A stretch of DNA of 64,000 nt from Peribolospora baueri (Eukaryota > Basidiomycota > Peribolosporomycetes > Peribolosporales > Peribolosporaceae): the NCBI GenBank assembly GCA_029717555.1, contig JAMDHS010000052.1, forward strand, positions 1-64,000, given 5' to 3'. A model generated the notes under the pieces. That model saw nothing but the letters and a program-made list of their open reading frames with translations. It did no database searches and had not been told where the DNA came from. Positions 31,351-42,343 of the stretch are shown in pieces; the stretch's first letter is position 1; every line of letters starts with the position of its first letter. The position numbers and the translations under genes were made by a program.

Positions 31351-32487
31351 TGTCCTCCGCTCTCCCTGAGGCTGCAATGGCGATTTTGAAGACCCTGCCA
31401 GGATTGGGGAGGGAGACGAGCGAGGCGCCAGCTGAAAGGTCCTTCCCTGCTTCGAATTGCCGTCCGTGTCTTCGAAGCCATTTCATATCAGTTATAATCA
31501 CCACTGGTGAGATGTCCCGGATGACCTCGACTCCAGCAGACGCAACTCACTGTACATTAAGGATGGAGGCTTGCTGGACGTTTTCGACAACCCTCGCGTT
31601 CCAATTTCTATCGCATCAAAGGAGCGGTTCGCTCCCGGCTCATATGGGCTTTGAAAAGAACGCTTCGATACGCCCTGTCATGGAGATCGTGGCGCCAATG
31701 CAAAGCCGATAGGGACGACGGCAAGGATGGAAAAAAAAAATTAGAGTTGCCAGCGTCAAACGTGGAACAAATGACATTATCAGGCCAGGATACTGACCTC
31801 CTGGGGGACGGGTATACGTATTGGAGACCGCCTGTGGAATATAGTACGGTTGATCAGCATGTGCGCGAGAATACCAAAACGGAGCTTCCGTGACGAACGC
31901 ACCGACGCTTTGGCTTCCCTTCGTCGCCTTCATCTCGGACATTCCTCCGAAGCCCAAACATGGGGACACGAGAAGGCCGCACTGAGCCGCCCAGGCCTTT
32001 GTCCGACATTCTGCGCCAGCGGGAAGAGGGCGACGAGGCCACGAGAGGGGTTCCTATGATGCGCGGCTACAAGGAGGATGAATTGGTGGAGATCGCTGAA
32101 CGAAGTCGTCGCCGCAGTAAACCGCGTCGCGCAAATCACCGACGCGAACGTCAATTTTTCGAAGTTGCTCCTCCCGCTCCTCCTTCTCGCACCCTGGTCG
32201 CAGCCGGCGACGGGTAAAACGGTGCCAGCCACGTCATCGAACTCCATTCCCTAGAGCCAAAAGGATCACCTAGCATACAGAGTCAGTCGCCTAAAGAAGA
32301 ACAGGCGTTCGACGCGGTCACAATGGTCAAAGGATATTATAGTAAGGACCGAAAGAACCGAGGATAAAAGAGACGGAGAGAGAGGAAGAAATCGAGAAAT
32401 GACTGGCAGACGTGGATGAAGAATGGCGGGCGGTCACGGAGATGGAGCGCACCTCCTTGCCAGGCCGGCAGCGAAGAAGGCTTACGC
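31351..32487. other. Intergenic, one possible small gene not resolved
   Basis: Between the SUMO protease and the malic enzyme. The minus strand at about 31640-31969 reads GGMSEMKATKGSQSVGAFVT onward, then QPYYIPQAVSNTYTRPPGG, which looks protein-like and could be a small unnamed gene or 5' exons of the protease. Plus-strand frames (31960-32217) are Arg/Glu-rich shadows. The stretch nearest the malic enzyme (32250-32487) holds that gene's 3' flank. Confidence 0.3.
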
Positions 32488-35446
32488 TCAAGCAGTGTCG
32501 GCGTACTTGGCCTGCCACATCTGCTGCTCCACCCACTCCTTCAGCTGCGCGTCGCTCATCTTCGCCGTCTCCCCGTCGTCCCTAGCCACGCCCTCCTCGT
32601 TCGCCTTCCTGATAACCGCGCAGGCAATGTCTCGAGACACCTCGCGCACGCGCGTCAGTTCCGGATATACTCTTCCCTCCGCGCGCTCGGCCTCGTTCAA
32701 CGAGTCAGCCAAAGCGAGGGCCGCGGTGGTGATCATCGAGTCGGTCACGCGCGACGTCTTGCACAGACCGCCTCCCAAGCCGATGCCCGGGAAAACGTAC
32801 TGGTGGTTTAAAACGAATGAAATGCGCCAAAGCGAGTCAATGTCGCCCTCATTTCGTCTACTTTATCCTGACGCCACCCTACTGACCATGTTGTTGCCCT
32901 GACCGGGAATATACTTCTTGCCCTTGTACTCCAATGGGGCGAAAGGTGACCCAGCCGCAAAGACGGCCTGACCGTCGGTCCATTCGACCGCCTGCTCGAA
33001 GGTGCATTCGCTGAGAGCACTCGGGTTGGAGAGGGGGAAGATGATTGGTCGCTTGTTGATCTTGGCCATCGTCTTGATCACTTCCTCGCCGAAAGCGCCC
33101 GCGCTCGTCGAGAGGCCGAGGAGAGCAGTGGGCTTGCAGTACTCGATGATGTCGGACAGCACTTTGAACTGCTTGCCTTCATTGTCGTCCCGAGCGAAGA
33201 ACTGTTTGTGAGCCGGGAGTTTGTCCCCGCGGTCCTTGGTGATCAGGCCCTGCAGAGCCGAGGCGAAAAGAGTAGGGAAAACATTTTAGCTGAGACTGGG
33301 GGAGAGGTACCCGTCACAGGTGATACGACCGCATCTTACCTTGGTGTCGACCAGCCAGAACCTCTTCTTAGCCTCCTCTTCACTCATGCCGAGTTTGGTG
33401 AAAAAATCGAGGAGCTGCTTAGCGACGCCCACGCCGGCGGAGCCAGCACCGTAGAAGAGAATTCGCTGGTCCCTCAGATCCGTGCCGGCGGCTTCGCTAG
33501 CGATGCGCGCAGCGTTAGTGAAGCCGCCGAGGATAACGGAACCAGTGCCCTGGATGTCATCGTTGAACCTGGGACGAGAAGACATGATCTGTTCAGAATC
33601 GCTTGGGAAAGAGGGCAAGTAGCACTTGGCGCACTCACATCGGGTACTTGTCCTTGTAGCGGTCCAAGAAGAGGAAGGCTCGCTCGGTAGAAAAGTCCTG
33701 TGGATACCGTTTGTAAAGCCAATGATGAGCGGGAAAGTGTTCGCAAAAGCGGTAGGAGATCATACGCTCTCACCTCGAATTGAACGATCAGATTCGGGAA
33801 CTTGTGAAGCGCCTCCATGACCTCGTCCATGAAAGGGATGTAGACGTTATCGTCCGGCCGCTTCTGACGCAAGCCAAGGTAGAGCGGGTCTTCCAAGTTG
33901 CTCTCGTTGTTCGTGCCGAGGTCGACGACGATGGGAATAGTGCTCGCAGGGTGTATACCGGCAGCGGCGATGTACAGGGACAACTTGCCGATGGAGATGC
34001 CTACACGAGAAAAAAAGGGGTTTCGTGACGATTTTAGTACGGCGACAGGGGAAGAGTGGCGAGGGGACAGAGTGTGCTCACCCAGTCCATTCCAACCCAG
34101 GTCGCCTTCAGTTTTCGAAACCGACAAAGGGACAGACAAGCAAGAACATTAGCTCATTGGGACGTGCCGACGCGCCCCCGGACTGACATACTGACCGAGC
34201 CCGAGAATCCTGCTTCCGTCAGTGATGACCGCGATCCTCGGTTGCTCCACATTCTCAATGGGCCAGTTAGCAACGACCTCTGCGATATTGCCCCTGTCCT
34301 CGAGGGAGATGGACAGGCCTTCGGGACGACGGTAAATGTTGCTGAAGTTTACGCATGCGTCTCCGACCGTAGGCGTGTATACCAGAGGGACGATTTCCTA
34401 GAATTGAAAAGTGGGGCGAGAGCCGAGTCAGAGTTATAGCAATAGAGTATTTTCAAGCCTGGATAGACGACGACGACTGACCATCAAGTTGTCGACCAAG
34501 AGCCTGAGATGCAGGAAACATGGAACAACCTGCGTCAGCGGCCGCGGAGGTCAGGTGTGGAGGCACGACGGCGGGTCTCTTGCCAGCGTAAAGGGGACGG
34601 CCAGGGACGCACCTGTAAAACAGCTTCACGTTGGACTGCCTGAGGGCCGAGAGGTAGATGTACTTTTCAAGACTGCTCGTCTTAAGGCGAAGCTGCTTGA
34701 GGGCGCGCATGGACTGTATCTCGATGGACTGCGGAACGAGGGGGACATGGTTAGGCTGCTGATCGTGTCGAGGTCGTGTGACACGATGGCGTCAAGCTCA
34801 CCTCGTGAGCCGGGGGAACGAGCCCCCGTACACCGAGCTCATTTCTCTTGGCCGGAGAGTAGGCAGTGTCTGGGCGGCCAGAAAGCGGGTCGCGAGTGAG
34901 ACAGTGAAAAAAGCGCTACCACGTAGGCGAGCCGTCGACATGCCCTCAGGTGCAGGAAGACGTGGAGATGGGGAAACGCTCACCTTCGTTGGAGAAGACG
35001 TCGCGGAGGTACTTCAGAGCGCTGTGCAGGGTCTCGCCAGCGCCATCTGCGATGCTCGTAGCCTTGTCGAGCACAGAGTTGGACGTGCCGTTCTGGCCGT
35101 TCGCATGCGTCCATGCAGACTGGGAGAGCTCGGGGTCGTCGGCGGGCCGGATCTGAGGTGCGTGGTGGCCGTCGTGAGACACGGCCCGAGGGTTGGGAGG
35201 GAGAGTGTCGACCATGTTGTCGGTATCGGTGCTAGAAGAAGACTTTGTGGTGGAACGGCTCGAGTGGACTGGACGTGCGAGGACGGTGAGGACGAGAGGG
35301 CGAGGGACGAGGGAGGGGGAATCGAGCCCGGAAGTGGCGGAGGCGAGTGGGAAGGGTCGGAAGGTGAGAGCGGGAAGGCGGCGGAAGAGGGGAGATGAGG
35401 GCCTATTTATACCGTTCCAGCCGAACCAGCGAGAGTGAGAGCGCAT
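32488..35446 (-). CDS. NAD(P)-dependent malic enzyme, mitochondrial-type
   Basis: Decarboxylates L-malate to pyruvate with NAD(P)H. Start ATG 35444-35446: the first about 60 residues (MRSHSRWFGWNGINRPSSPL onward) are Arg/Ser-rich without acids, as in a mitochondrial presequence. Exons then carry LRLKTSSLEKYIYLSALRQS, LVDNLMEIVPLVYTPTVGDA with the catalytic Tyr, GNIAEVVANWPIENVEQPRI with VITDGSRILGLGDLGWNGLG, GISIGKLSLYIAAAGIHP, FNDDIQGTGSV (metal Asp), LFYGAGSAGVGVAKQLL (dinucleotide fold), FPLSNPSALSECTFEQAVEW, and a C-terminal helix ending QAKYADTA before stop 32488-32490. The full family set is present in order, split by short GT-AG introns. Fungal homologues with this layout are usually the NAD-preferring mitochondrial form; cofactor choice is not decided by what I can see. 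Confidence 0.92.
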
Positions 35447-36069
35447 GGGAGCAAGGATGTGGTTGTGGCTGAGAGCGGGTCGAGGAAAAGGGTTAACCCA
35501 CCGTTCCCTCGTTCGTCCTCCCTACATCTTTCCGGGACGGTCGTCCACTCCTCCTTTTTTCATCTGCTTTCCTTGCTCGGCCTGCGTGGCCTGACTCGAG
35601 AGACAACTTGCCGGCTCAGCTGAACCCGCCGCCACCGTCGTTCCGCCTTCATCTTCTTTTGTCGACGGTCCGCTTTGACAGCTTCGCCCGCATTACTGCC
35701 GTGCCGACTTATTATTACTCGCCCCCATGCCCCGGACTCGACAGGCCAAGAAGATCGGTCGGTCGACTGCGGCTGCATGACTGCAACGCCACGGCGGCCG
35801 GAGTGAGCACCCAGCTTGGAAGAGACGACAACAACGACGACGACGACGACGATGTCGTAGGCCTTAAGACCTCCTCCCTCTTTCCCATTCCTCTTCCTCC
35901 ATTCCTCTCCTCTACTCGACATCCAAGTCGAAAATTTTTGAGTGTAAGCCTCCCAACGCCCACCGGCATCCGCTCGGGCTGACCCGGAAGACGTCACACG
36001 ATTCTTCCCGACGTCAGTGAAATTCGCCGTCAGCTTCTTTTCGATCGATCACCTCGCGGCGCGGGAGCG

Positions 36070-36075
<6 letters not shown>

Positions 36076-36106
<31 letters not shown>
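36076..36106. repeat. (AG)n microsatellite
   Basis: About 15 AG units, directly preceded by GAGACGAG. Confidence 0.9.
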
Positions 36107-36107
<1 letters not shown>

Positions 36108-36397
36108 CCGCTCAACCTCGCTTTCACACTGTATGTCCTGCCTGACGTCGTGGCCCGCCCGTCATTTGCGCGTGCAGGCAGCTCTTGCCTAGCGCGCGGC
36201 TGACCAGAACGGCAGAAAGAGCCTCACCGGTCACCCCCCCCGGACCCTCAGTGGGGCCCCTGCTTTCACAAGAGAACCACGTCTACTCATTCGGGCGAGC
36301 CGGGCTGCGCTTAAATATGGAAAGGACTCCGGCGGCCTTTGCCATTTTAGGCGAGACATCGTGGATCATCTGGATCTTTTTTCTCTAAACTTTCAGC

Positions 36398-36490
36398 AGC
36401 ATGCTCGATCCTTCTCCGTCGTCGCCAGCTCGGTTGGCTAATTTTCAGGAGCATGCTCGATCCTTCCCCGTCGTCGCCAGCTCGGTCGGT
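36398..36490. repeat. 52-bp tandem duplication
   Basis: AGCATGCTCGATCCTT(C/T) starts at 36398 and again at 36450. The two copies share the CCGTCGTCGCCAGCTCGG(T) core with few changes. A third echo, CACGCTCGAGCACGCTCGA, follows at about 36502. Confidence 0.8.
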
Positions 36491-36763
36491 TGGATACCGG
36501 GGCACGCTCGAGCACGCTCGAACGACAGGAGCATGATAACCGTCGCATTACCGTCCCACTCGGCCACTTTAGCGCACACATGCGCATATCGGACTGACAC
36601 CGTTGGCAACCGTAGCTGACCCAGGTCGAAGCGATGGACGCCGTACGGAATACCGTTTAGGCAGAGCGAAGCGTCTTCTTGCAGTCGTGCGGCCACTTCA
36701 AGACGGGAGATTAAGACAGGACATGAAAGAAATCAACTGAGAACTGAAAAAGATGGACAAAAT

Positions 36764-38805
36764 TCATTGTCTGGGCGCCGGCATGGAATACCTCTCTCTC
36801 AAGTTCTTTCCAAAGAAAAGAAGAGGAAGAATGGTAAGGAACCAGATACCAGCGACGACGGCTCCCTCGCAACCAAACGTCTGTAGTGGACCGTTGCGTT
36901 CTGCCCAAATGACTTGAAAGTAAGGAATGGCGAATCCGCACATGGTACGGAAGAGGTTTACCAATGCCGACACTTCTCCTTCTCGACCCGGAAAGTTGAT
37001 GCCGTTGTAGGTGTAGATGCAGGCCATTATGACCATGGACGATACTTGGACTAGTCCCCAGCCGAAGATGACACCTGCGATTGAGGCGTGGTGCTGGTTG
37101 GTGTAGCCGAAGATGGTGATCCCAAGGACGTAGACCGGCATCGCTACGGCCTAGACGACACCGGCGAGGCGAACAGGCAGCGTGAGATGAGCGAACGACA
37201 GAGGCAAAGGACAACGCCGGGGCGTACTCACTGTCATGTAAAGGAGCACCTCCGTCTCGAGCACTCCATCATTCCGCTTGACAAAATAGTCCTGCACCTT
37301 GCGGTTGAGCCACCGGCCAGCGATCTCTCCGATGATGGTGCCAACGATGGGCGTTAGATAGACGGCGGAGATGCTGTCCTGGCTATAGCCGTATCCGAGT
37401 GGCCTGGGGGTGCCGAGGAAGACGGCGTTGGTGACATTGACTGGTGTGCGGAGGAGGGAGGTCAGACGGAAAGCAAGGAGGAAACGAGCAAAGAGGGCGA
37501 CTACTCACTTCCGATGGTAAAGCCAAAGGAAATGCTAAGGAAAGCGAGGGACAAGAACATATGAGGCCGGATGAAAACGCGAAAGACGGCGGTAAAGGCC
37601 TCGGACCAAGAGACACGGTATTTTCGCATCTTCCACCCTGTCGCGCCTAGGAGGGTTTCGATGCGGTAACGGAGGCCGGTGGTGGGACGCTTAGGAACGG
37701 GGTTCAGGTGTCGGTCGTACTGGCGGGGTTGAAAAACGGAAGGGTCGGTTGGCTTGGCTTAGCTTATGCAGATGGGGATGAAAGCGACGCACGCTCGACT
37801 CACCATGGTTTCCTCCATAAAGAAAACAATGAGAAGCAAGACGATAGCCTCGTAAAAGGTTCCGACGGCGTAGGCCCACCGCCAAGACTGCCTAGCGACG
37901 AGGAAGCCAAGGAGAAAGGGGGAGACGAAGGGGGAGACGATGAAACCGAAGGTCCAAGTTGCTACTTTTGCCTGCTGGCGGTGGACGGGATAGAGATCCA
38001 TGACGCTGGTGAAAGGGAAGGATGCGGGGGGTGAGGGCGGAACACAGAGGGGCAAGGCGGAAGGACGACACTCACGTGTAGAGGCCAGTGACTTGGGGGA
38101 CGGTGGAGAAGAAGGACTGAAGGCATCTCATGGCGGCAAAGGTGTTGAGATCGGGAGCGAGAGTACAACCAATGAGAAAGCCGGTACCGATGAGCTGACT
38201 CCAAAAGAGAAGAGGCAAACGACCAAGTTTGCGGATGAGCATGACGGCGACGAGACCTCCGTAGCCGAGTAGGAAGATGCTCCAGTTGGACGTGAGGTTG
38301 TTGATGACGCCGGTGGTGGTGTGGTACTCCTTTGCGAGAGCGAAGAGGGAAGCGATTCCGATGCCAGAGGAAAAATCGGGAACGAAAGCGGCGAGGATGG
38401 AGATGGCGAGGAGAAGGCTCTTCTTACGTTCAGACCACTGTGTGAAAGGGGGAAGAAGGGAGAAAGGGTGAGAGGAGGGAGACAGCGAAGGAGGCTTGTC
38501 AAACGAACGTTTTGGGGATCCTCTGGACTGTCGGTCGGTTGGGGCCAAAGGACAATCTTGCGGTCCTTGGTGAGCTTGAGCTTGCTGGCTACGTCGTCGC
38601 CATACTCGCGCCTAGCCTCGTCCGGGTCGAGAACGAATCGGCCGGCTCGGGTCTCCTTGTGTCCGTGAGCGGCAGCAGCGAGGGCAAGCTGGTTGGTGAG
38701 CGTGTAGTCGAGGGGCTCGAAGGCGGGCTTGGTCTGGGCGGTGGCTTCGACGTCGGCGTCGTGGCCGGCACGGACATTGGACTTTTCGGAGTGGTCGGAT
38801 GCCAT
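36764..38805 (-). CDS. Major facilitator superfamily transporter, 12-TM
   Basis: Start ATG 38803-38805 (MASDHSEKSNVRAGHDADVE), stop TGA 36764-36766. A hydrophilic N-terminus of about 105 residues ends in WPQPTDSPEDPQN and is spliced to WSERKKSLLLAISILAAFVP. Helices follow in the MFS order: SNWSIFLLGYGGLVAVMLIR with KLGRLPLLFW (the loop 2-3 motif region), IGTGFLIGCTLAPDLNTFAA, MRCLQSFFSTVPQVTGLYT, WTFGFIVSPFVSPFLLGFLV with SWRWAYAVGTFYEAIVLLLI, a central loop, then the second half SLAFLSISFGFTIG, YLTPIVGTIIGEIAGRWLNR, VYVLGITIFGYTNQHHASIA, FPGREGEVSALVNLFRTMCG, GIWFLTILPLLFFGKN. WPxDPxN and SWRW suit the DHA1-like fungal drug/metabolite exporters at the plasma membrane. At least five short introns. 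The substrate cannot be told. Confidence 0.9.
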
Positions 38806-39742
38806 GTCTGGGTGAGCGGCAGCCGTGGACGGGGTGGCCGGTGGAGAAGGAGAGAGGGGGGAGGGAGATGGAGGGCGGGGACGGGGGCGAGAAGGGAGGT
38901 GGGGGAGGGTGACCTTTTATTTTCTTTCATTCTCACAGTCGTTGTCACTGTCACTGCTACTCTCCCTCCATAGTCGATGTGCAAACGAGGAAGAGACGGT
39001 GTTTCTCGTGCGTCGCCGCGCTGCGCCTACGGTGGTCCCGTTATGCGGTCGTGGCGGAAGACAAGTGGGGATGGGACAGAAAAACGACGGACGGAAATCG
39101 GACCGAGCGAGCGGAACTGGACCTGCGTCTGCGAGCGAACGGCTGAGAGCGGGGCCTGGATTGATGGATTGATTGATACCGTGGACGGGGCGTTGGTGTG
39201 CAAACACCAGAGACAAGAAACGGGGGCAAAGCAGTTTAAGCGGTACCTTACCTTCCATCCGTCCATCATCCCTCATCCGCCCAGCCCAGTGTCAAGCCTC
39301 GTCGGTCAAGCCAAGCCAGCTCGCGGAGCCCCGCATCGTCGTTGGACTGTTCCTCGATCTGCCCTGTCATCAGCGCGCCAGCCTTGCCTCGCTAGTGCAC
39401 CTGCCAGCCACGCGCTTCCCAGTCAAGGACGGCCAGCAGACCTCGCCAAGCCCGACAACGAGATGTGTACAGTATCGTATGTACGCCAGCCACCACGCAG
39501 CCCTTCTACATTTTTTTTTCTTGCCATCCATTCACGCAGCGCACCGACAAGCCATTAATGCAGGATCAACCGTTCTGCCTGTCTACGACGAGACCCCGCT
39601 CGCGGCTCACGGCTCAACACCTCAACCACCCATCTCAGCATGGAATGCAAACACAGAGCAAACGGCCGGCTAAGACGGCCTGCTTGTGCACCCACAAGCC
39701 TTATTACCCCACCTCCTGCCAAGCTGCAGTGGACGGTTACTG
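38806..39742. other. Upstream region of MFS gene; no gene seen
   Basis: Presumed promoter and leader of the transporter gene. Open frames on the plus strand (38977-39673) and minus strand (38917-39276) overlap each other and lack motifs. A CTCACTGT-type pyrimidine run occurs at 38925-38965 and a T-run at about 39510-39519. Confidence 0.45.
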
Positions 39743-40109
39743 CTTCATTTGTGCTCAAGGTATCATCTTCGTGAATCGGCGAGTGGACAACAAACGTATC
39801 TCATTAGGTGTCCGTCTGCAACTGGGGCTATCACAATGGATGCCATCCAGCGTATTTTCGGAGCCGCAAAGAAAAATTTCAAGGTCCTCAAGCGAGGCTC
39901 GGAGGATCCGGTCGAGACTCAAGCCCGCTTCATTCGTGCGCAAGGTATCATCTTCGTCAATGGGCGAGTGTACAACAAACGTATGTCATTAGGTGTCCGT
40001 CTGTAGTTGGGACTATCACAATGCATGCCATCGAGCGTATTCTCGGAGCAAAGAAAAACTTCAAGGTCCTCAAGCGAGACTCGGAGTATCCGGTCGATAC
40101 TCAAGCCCG
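39743..40109. repeat. Tandem duplication, units of 185 and 182 bp
   Basis: Unit 1 spans 39743-39927 and unit 2 spans 39928-40109. Both start CTTCATT(T/C)GTGC and end ACTCAAGCCCG; a third start at 40110 leads into the unique 3' end. Each unit holds one putative intron plus one exon of the transposase tail. Confidence 0.85.
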
Positions 40110-40245
40110 CTTCATTCGTGTTCACTGTGCGCTATACAACTTCATCCGTGACGGCGGCCCGCTTTGTCCGCATGCTTTGAAATCAATGAGACTCCTCTTC
40201 CTTTCGATTCTTCCTTCTTTCCTCTGCCTGAAAGAGGTGTGATAT
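39743..40245 (+). mobile_element. PIF/Harbinger DDE transposase 3' remnant, internally duplicated
   Basis: The coding remnant reads TMHAIERILGAKKNFKVLKR then PVDTQARFIRVHCALYNFIR. That is the C-terminal end of DDE_4 transposases of the PIF/Harbinger superfamily, whose pattern is ERxFGxLKxRF...P...QA.I..ALC.LHNFI. The 39743-39927 segment is a second, slightly different copy of most of this piece in tandem (IQRIFGAAKKNFKVLKRGSE). Between the coding parts a segment GTATCATC...CTGTAG about 62 bp long looks like an intron and is duplicated with it. The catalytic core upstream is gone, so this is a dead 3' tail. It converges on the Myb/SANT-like gene at 40317-41577, the partner such transposons usually carry. 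Confidence 0.72.
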
Positions 40246-40316
40246 ACCCTACAACCTGGACGAAGATAGCGAGATTGAGGACGGCAGGAACGACATGCCG
40301 GCCGGCAGCTCAGAGC

Positions 40317-41577
40317 TCACGGCCGGCCCCTTGTTTCCTTGCGATTTGAACCACTATCCAAAAGAGAATTGAGCCAAGCTCGACGCTGTTCGGGCATATC
40401 AGCCAAGTACAGGAATGTGTCCGCCGCCGTGCGGTCCTGGCGGATAATATCGCCGATACGAACGAAGGTCTCTGGAGATAAGTCCTCCATGGCACTCAAA
40501 GCAGTAAGTGCTACACGCCTCTGCACGGTCCTAGGCGACACAGGCGAGCTGGTAGTGGAACTCTGAGGTTCGCTCGCCATATCTGCCTCGAGGATGTCGA
40601 CGACTCGGCTGAGTGTAGAGGACATTCTTTCAATCGCTGCGGCTACCGACGTCGGAGTCCTTTTTGAAGCCGTGCGAGGCAAAGGCATGGAAGGAGGGCG
40701 CTTGCTGCTGTTCCGGCGTGTTGGAGTCGGAGAGTTGATGGCAAATGGGTCCTCCTATAATGGATACGAAATGTTAAGCAACGCTTCAGCTCCATGTCTT
40801 CTTATGCGAAGCGAAAAATGAGCACTTACCTCGAGGGAACTCTCATCCGTCATATCGAAGCTCTCCTCGTCCTCTGGCGACGCCTCCGGACTCAGATTGG
40901 ACATTGCAGATTCGCTGTCGAATTCACCGCTTGCCGTGGAGTTCCTGCCGGATAAACCAGTCGCCGTGGAGTCCCTGTCGACACTAGTTGCCGTGGAGTT
41001 CCTGTCGAATTCACCAGTCGCCGTGGAGTTTAAGAAACACAACTCATTCTCTTGTCATACAGTGGGAACGGTGTACGATAATAATTCTTCTATTCTTTAT
41101 GTATCTGCATGTGAATGAGCATGTCCGAAGCACATCCACTCGTCAGCCTGGATGCACACATGCCGCTGAAGAGAAAAACAGAAACGCTCACCTTTAGCAT
41201 GCTTTCCCAGATCTCTGGCTCGGCCTTACACAGAGACTGCACCTCATCCCACCCCATCCCTGACGTCTCCCTCATCTGCTTGACCACCTTCCACTGCTTC
41301 TTCAGCTGTGAACACACAGTATGAATGGAACGAAGGAAATGAAAAGAACGCCCTGACAAAGCCAAAGCTCCCAACCCTCTAACCGCCCACAAACAGCAAC
41401 GAGAGGAAATGATCACTCACACCATCCACTAACCAAGGCCTGAGCTCCCGTGCAATGTCCTTGAACCCATCCTCTGACATGAGCCCTTCCGCCTTCTTCT
41501 GGAGGCAGATGTCAACGAGCGCTTCGACGTCCGCCGTCGAAGCCGTCCAGTTGACTTTTACGCGCGCGTATCCTTGC
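40317..41577 (-). CDS. Myb/SANT-like DNA-binding protein (Harbinger-associated type)
   Basis: Four exons can be followed on the minus strand, with canonical sites visible at several junctions. Exon from 41577 to 41421: VKVNWTASTADVEALVDICL, QKKAEGLMSEDGFKDIAREL, RPWLVDG. Exon 41305-41192: LKKQWKVVKQMRETSGMGWD, EVQSLCKAEPEIWESMLK. An acidic exon from about 41040 with repeated NSTATG(E/L)-type motifs, then a basic exon with PTPTRRNSSKRPPS and a helical end RVALTALSAMEDLSPETFVR to stop 40317-40319. The first two exons are the trihelix-like Myb/SANT fold (Myb_DNA-bind_3, PF12776): W...ALVD.C...G, F..I...., LK..WK. Such proteins accompany PIF/Harbinger transposases and help them bind DNA and enter the nucleus. 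The start exon above an AG near 41578 was not identified. Confidence 0.7.
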
Positions 41578-42193
41578 TATTGCGGGCTCTTTGCAAAAGT
41601 CCGGCCGATACCTGAGTGTTCTGAGTCCTCAGAGTGTTCTGAGCGGGTTGCGAGGGCAAGAGGCTGGGCGCTCAGATTGCAAGCGCGGAGACAGTGGCGG
41701 ACGTGTAAAGGGGCTGGGGGGTGAGGGAGTAAAGGAATTGGCACATGGATGACCGCCCATATCCGAAAATTGAAATGCAAGAGGAGGAAGGAAAGTGAGA
41801 GTGTGAAAAAGGTAGAGATGGGATGGAGGCAGGAGACGATGTGGACGAGTCGCGACGCGAGGGGCTGAGGGGATGAAATCAGATTTGCAGCAATAACTCG
41901 TGTTTTGGAATAATCGGTTGCCGAACGGCACCTGAGCTCAAGGTGCTTAGTACAATGCACGTGACCCTCTTTGGTCGCGATTATGTAAGATCATGTGAGG
42001 GGCTACCCTACCCCACACCCAAGCTTGGCATTATCCCCCGTCATCACCTGTCCGTCGACGGCCCTTTCCCCCCACCTCCATGCTCGACGCGATGCTCTTT
42101 CCCATACCCGCTCTGCTTGTTCTCCTTACTGGAAATCAAGCAGAGTGAGTTGAAGCGGCGAGCATCGTGTCCTCTTCTCACTGTCTTGCACGT

Positions 42194-42225
<32 letters not shown>

Positions 42226-42343
42226 TCTTTCCCAACTCGCCTCGCTCATCTTCGAACCTCACTCGTGGGCGGGATCAGTCCCAGCTGTTCCTGCGCGCTA
42301 CCGTCTCTTTTGCCATTCTTCTTATCGACAACTTGTTGCATAA
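41578..42343. other. Divergent intergenic region
   Basis: Lies between the Myb/SANT-like gene (minus) and the FAM72-like gene (plus), so it should carry both promoters and the missing first exon of the former. Minus-strand frames at 41577-41960 have a hydrophobic Leu/Phe-rich stretch but no motif. Confidence 0.4.
42194..42225. repeat. (CCG)n repeat in the presumed 5' leader of the FAM72-like gene
   Basis: About ten and a half uninterrupted CCG units, about 120 bp upstream of the ATG at 42344. On the transcribed strand it can fold into a stable structure. Confidence 0.9.

Larger units (their letters stand above)
35447..36763. other. Upstream region of malic enzyme; simple repeats only
   Basis: No gene seen in 1.3 kb. 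It holds a GAC-triplet run near 35829-35850, an AG dinucleotide run, and a 52-bp tandem duplication. It lies between the 5' end of the malic enzyme gene and the 3' end of the MFS gene, so it should contain the malic enzyme promoter. Very short open frames are unsupported. Confidence 0.5.
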
